Source: Romboutsia lituseburensis DSM 797
Lineage (GTDB): Bacteria; Bacillota; Clostridia; Peptostreptococcales; Peptostreptococcaceae
Direction of reading: 5' to 3'
Length of the DNA stretch: 64,000 nt
Assembly (NCBI RefSeq): GCF_900103615.1
Contig: NZ_FNGW01000002.1
Location: 186,001-250,000 of the forward strand
Part shown: in pieces, positions 62,837 to 64,000 of the stretch
Numbering within the stretch: the stretch's first letter is position 1
Layout of the letters: every line of letters starts with the position of its first letter
The notes under the pieces: generated by a model
What the model saw: the letters and a program-made list of their open reading frames with translations, nothing else
What the model was told of the DNA's origin: nothing
The model's database searches: none
Made by a program: the position numbers and the translations under genes

Positions 62837-64000
62837 ATGACAAATGAAAATAAAATCATAAATATCGCCGTTATCGCCCATGTTGATGCTGGTAAATCAA
62901 CTTTAGTTGACGCTTTCTTACATCAATCTGGAACATTCAGAGATAACGAAGTAGTAAAAGACTGTGTAATGGATAGTAACGACCTTGAAGCCGAAAGAGG
63001 TATAACAATATATTCTAAGAACTGTTCTATAAACTACAAAGACTACAAAATAAATATAGTAGATACTCCAGGACATAGTGACTTCTCTTCTGAGGTTGAA
63101 CGTGTTATAAAGACTGTTGATACAGTTATATTACTAGTAGATGCTAGTGAAGGGCCAATGCCTCAAACAAGATTCGTTTTACAAAAATCTTTAGAAGCTG
63201 GACTTAGACCAATATTATTCATAAATAAGATAGATAAACAAGATCAAAGAGCTGAAGAAGTTGTTGATGAGGTATTCGACTTATTCGTTGACTTAAATGC
63301 AACTGATGAGCAATGTGAATTCCCTATAATATACGGTATAGCTAAACAAGGTATAGCTAAAAAAGAAATGGAAGATGAAAGTACTAACTTAGCTCCATTA
63401 TTTGAAACTGTTGTTGAACATGTTGAAGCATACCCTGACTATAGTGAAGAACCTCTTCAATTACAAGTATCTGCACTTGCATATGATGATTATGTAGGTA
63501 GACTTGGTATAGGTAGAGTTTACAAAGGTACTGTTAAAAATGGTTCTCAAGTTTCTATATGTAAGGCTGACGGATCAGTAGCTAGAGGAAGAATAGCTAA
63601 GCTTACAGTATATGAAGGATTAAATCAAGTTGAAAAAGATGAAGCTTATGCTGGTGATATAGTTGTTATAGCTGGTATAACTGATATATCTATAGGTGAA
63701 ACTATATGTAATCCGGAAAATCCATTACCAATGGAATTAATACACATAGAAGAACCTACATTATCTATGAACTTCTTAGTTAATGATTCTCCATTCTGTG
63801 GAAAAAGCGGTAAATTCGTAACTACTAGACACTTAAAAGATAGATTAGATAAAGAATTAGAAGTTAACGTTGGATTAAAAGTTGAGCCAATGGATACTAC
63901 TGATGGATACAGAGTATCTGGACGTGGGGAGCTTCACTTATCTATACTTCTTGAAAATATGAGACGTGAAGGATATGAAATAGGTGTTTCTAAGCCAGAA
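62837..64000 (+). CDS. typA: Translational GTPase TypA/BipA (C-terminus beyond right edge)
   Basis: 388 codons are in the window. Ribosome-associated GTPase of the EF-G/LepA superfamily, needed for ribosome assembly and stress growth. G1 [10 protein letters not shown], switch [11 protein letters not shown]3 [15 protein letters not shown]4 NKIDKQDQR; then domain II ([21 protein letters not shown]) and the start of domain III ([27 protein letters not shown]). A Ser replaces Ala in the ERGITI-SK region compared with many copies (usually ITILAKN). Third-position C use is high early in the gene, as in highly expressed genes. Confidence 0.93.
   Translation, partial: MTNENKIINIAVIAHVDAGKSTLVDAFLHQSGTFRDNEVVKDCVMDSNDLEAERGITIYSKNCSINYKDYKINIVDTPGHSDFSSEVERVIKTVDTVILLVDASEGPMPQTRFVLQKSLEAGLRPILFINKIDKQDQRAEEVVDEVFDLFVDLNATDEQCEFPIIYGIAKQGIAKKEMEDESTNLAPLFETVVEHVEAYPDYSEEPLQLQVSALAYDDYVGRLGIGRVYKGTVKNGSQVSICKADGSVARGRIAKLTVYEGLNQVEKDEAYAGDIVVIAGITDISIGETICNPENPLPMELIHIEEPTLSMNFLVNDSPFCGKSGKFVTTRHLKDRLDKELEVNVGLKVEPMDTTDGYRVSGRGELHLSILLENMRREGYEIGVSKPE

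Noticed and set aside
1-64000. CRISPR arrays, tRNA/rRNA genes, IS elements, prophage
   Set aside because: No regularly spaced repeats, no tRNA-like cloverleaf or rRNA segment, no transposase, integrase or phage structural gene was seen on either strand.

Overview
The window is AT-rich DNA from a low-GC, spore-forming anaerobic Firmicute. The gene set points to the clostridia, and I would guess Peptostreptococcaceae (relatives of Clostridioides, Paeniclostridium, Paraclostridium or Romboutsia): a SleC-type cortex-lytic enzyme, [FeFe]-hydrogenase maturases, a Na+-pumping decarboxylase, B12-dependent ribonucleotide reductase and glycerol dehydratase, and clostridial-style Rrf2, VanW and DUF3793 proteins. 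The species is inference. It reads as ordinary chromosome. I saw no tRNA, rRNA, CRISPR array, IS element, prophage or integrase.

Layout. 1-5.8 kb: YibE/F-like membrane protein (cut by the left edge), lipoprotein alkaline phosphatase, SleC, an LCP cell-wall ligase and threonine aldolase. 6-9.6 kb: an oxaloacetate decarboxylase Na+ pump in four genes. 10-13.7 kb: a multi-PAS histidine kinase and a lipoprotein. 13.7-17.5 kb: a Fur-box-linked DUF3793 gene, class II ribonucleotide reductase with paired NrdR-like boxes, and a cold shock gene. 17.5-22 kb: ECF sigma factor and probable anti-sigma, divergent from an SGNH esterase and an MBOAT-DHHW fusion. 22-25.5 kb: an unknown membrane-anchored protein, VanW protein, EEP phosphatase and a 53-residue ORF behind a LexA-type promoter. 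26-30 kb: hydrogenase maturation operon (TM1266-hydF-hydE-hydG). 30.8-35.1 kb: a shortened aldehyde:ferredoxin oxidoreductase-like gene followed by two MoeA genes. 35.3-43.5 kb: creatininase-family protein, NsrR-like Rrf2 regulator, MEMO-AMMECR1 fusion, 11-mer-repeat protein, thioredoxin, LL-DAP aminotransferase and a GlcNAc-type PTS. 43.6-47.8 kb: split permease, two-component system, cold shock protein and VanZ protein. 47.9-52.6 kb: copper P-type ATPase and a PspA-type envelope cluster. 53.4-61.8 kb: glycerol-to-1,3-propanediol operon under a PocR-type AraC regulator. The window ends inside typA/bipA.

The observation I would follow first is in the copper ATPase. The gene has a good start at 50380 and two N-terminal heavy-metal domains, but the first Cys of the first metal-binding motif is an in-frame UGA (50330-50332). 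The rest of that domain is intact. A short stem-loop with G at the loop start lies about 21 nt downstream, and the codons that build it are unusually GC-rich for this genome. That fits a selenocysteine codon with a bacterial SECIS element better than random decay, although a point nonsense mutation or sequencing error is not excluded. A standard gene caller would cut the protein to the internal ATG at 50260.

Other notable points: an MBOAT acyltransferase without its catalytic His, fused to an intact DHHW domain; a LexA-type operator inside the promoter of a 53-residue ORF; a miniature AOR beside paired MoeA genes, one fused to a periplasmic-binding-like domain; a thioredoxin mRNA whose Shine-Dalgarno is separated from the AUG by a hairpin; and several well-formed operators (CsoR, NagR, Fur, NrdR types) that suggest how the genes respond to copper, amino sugars, iron and deoxynucleotide supply.
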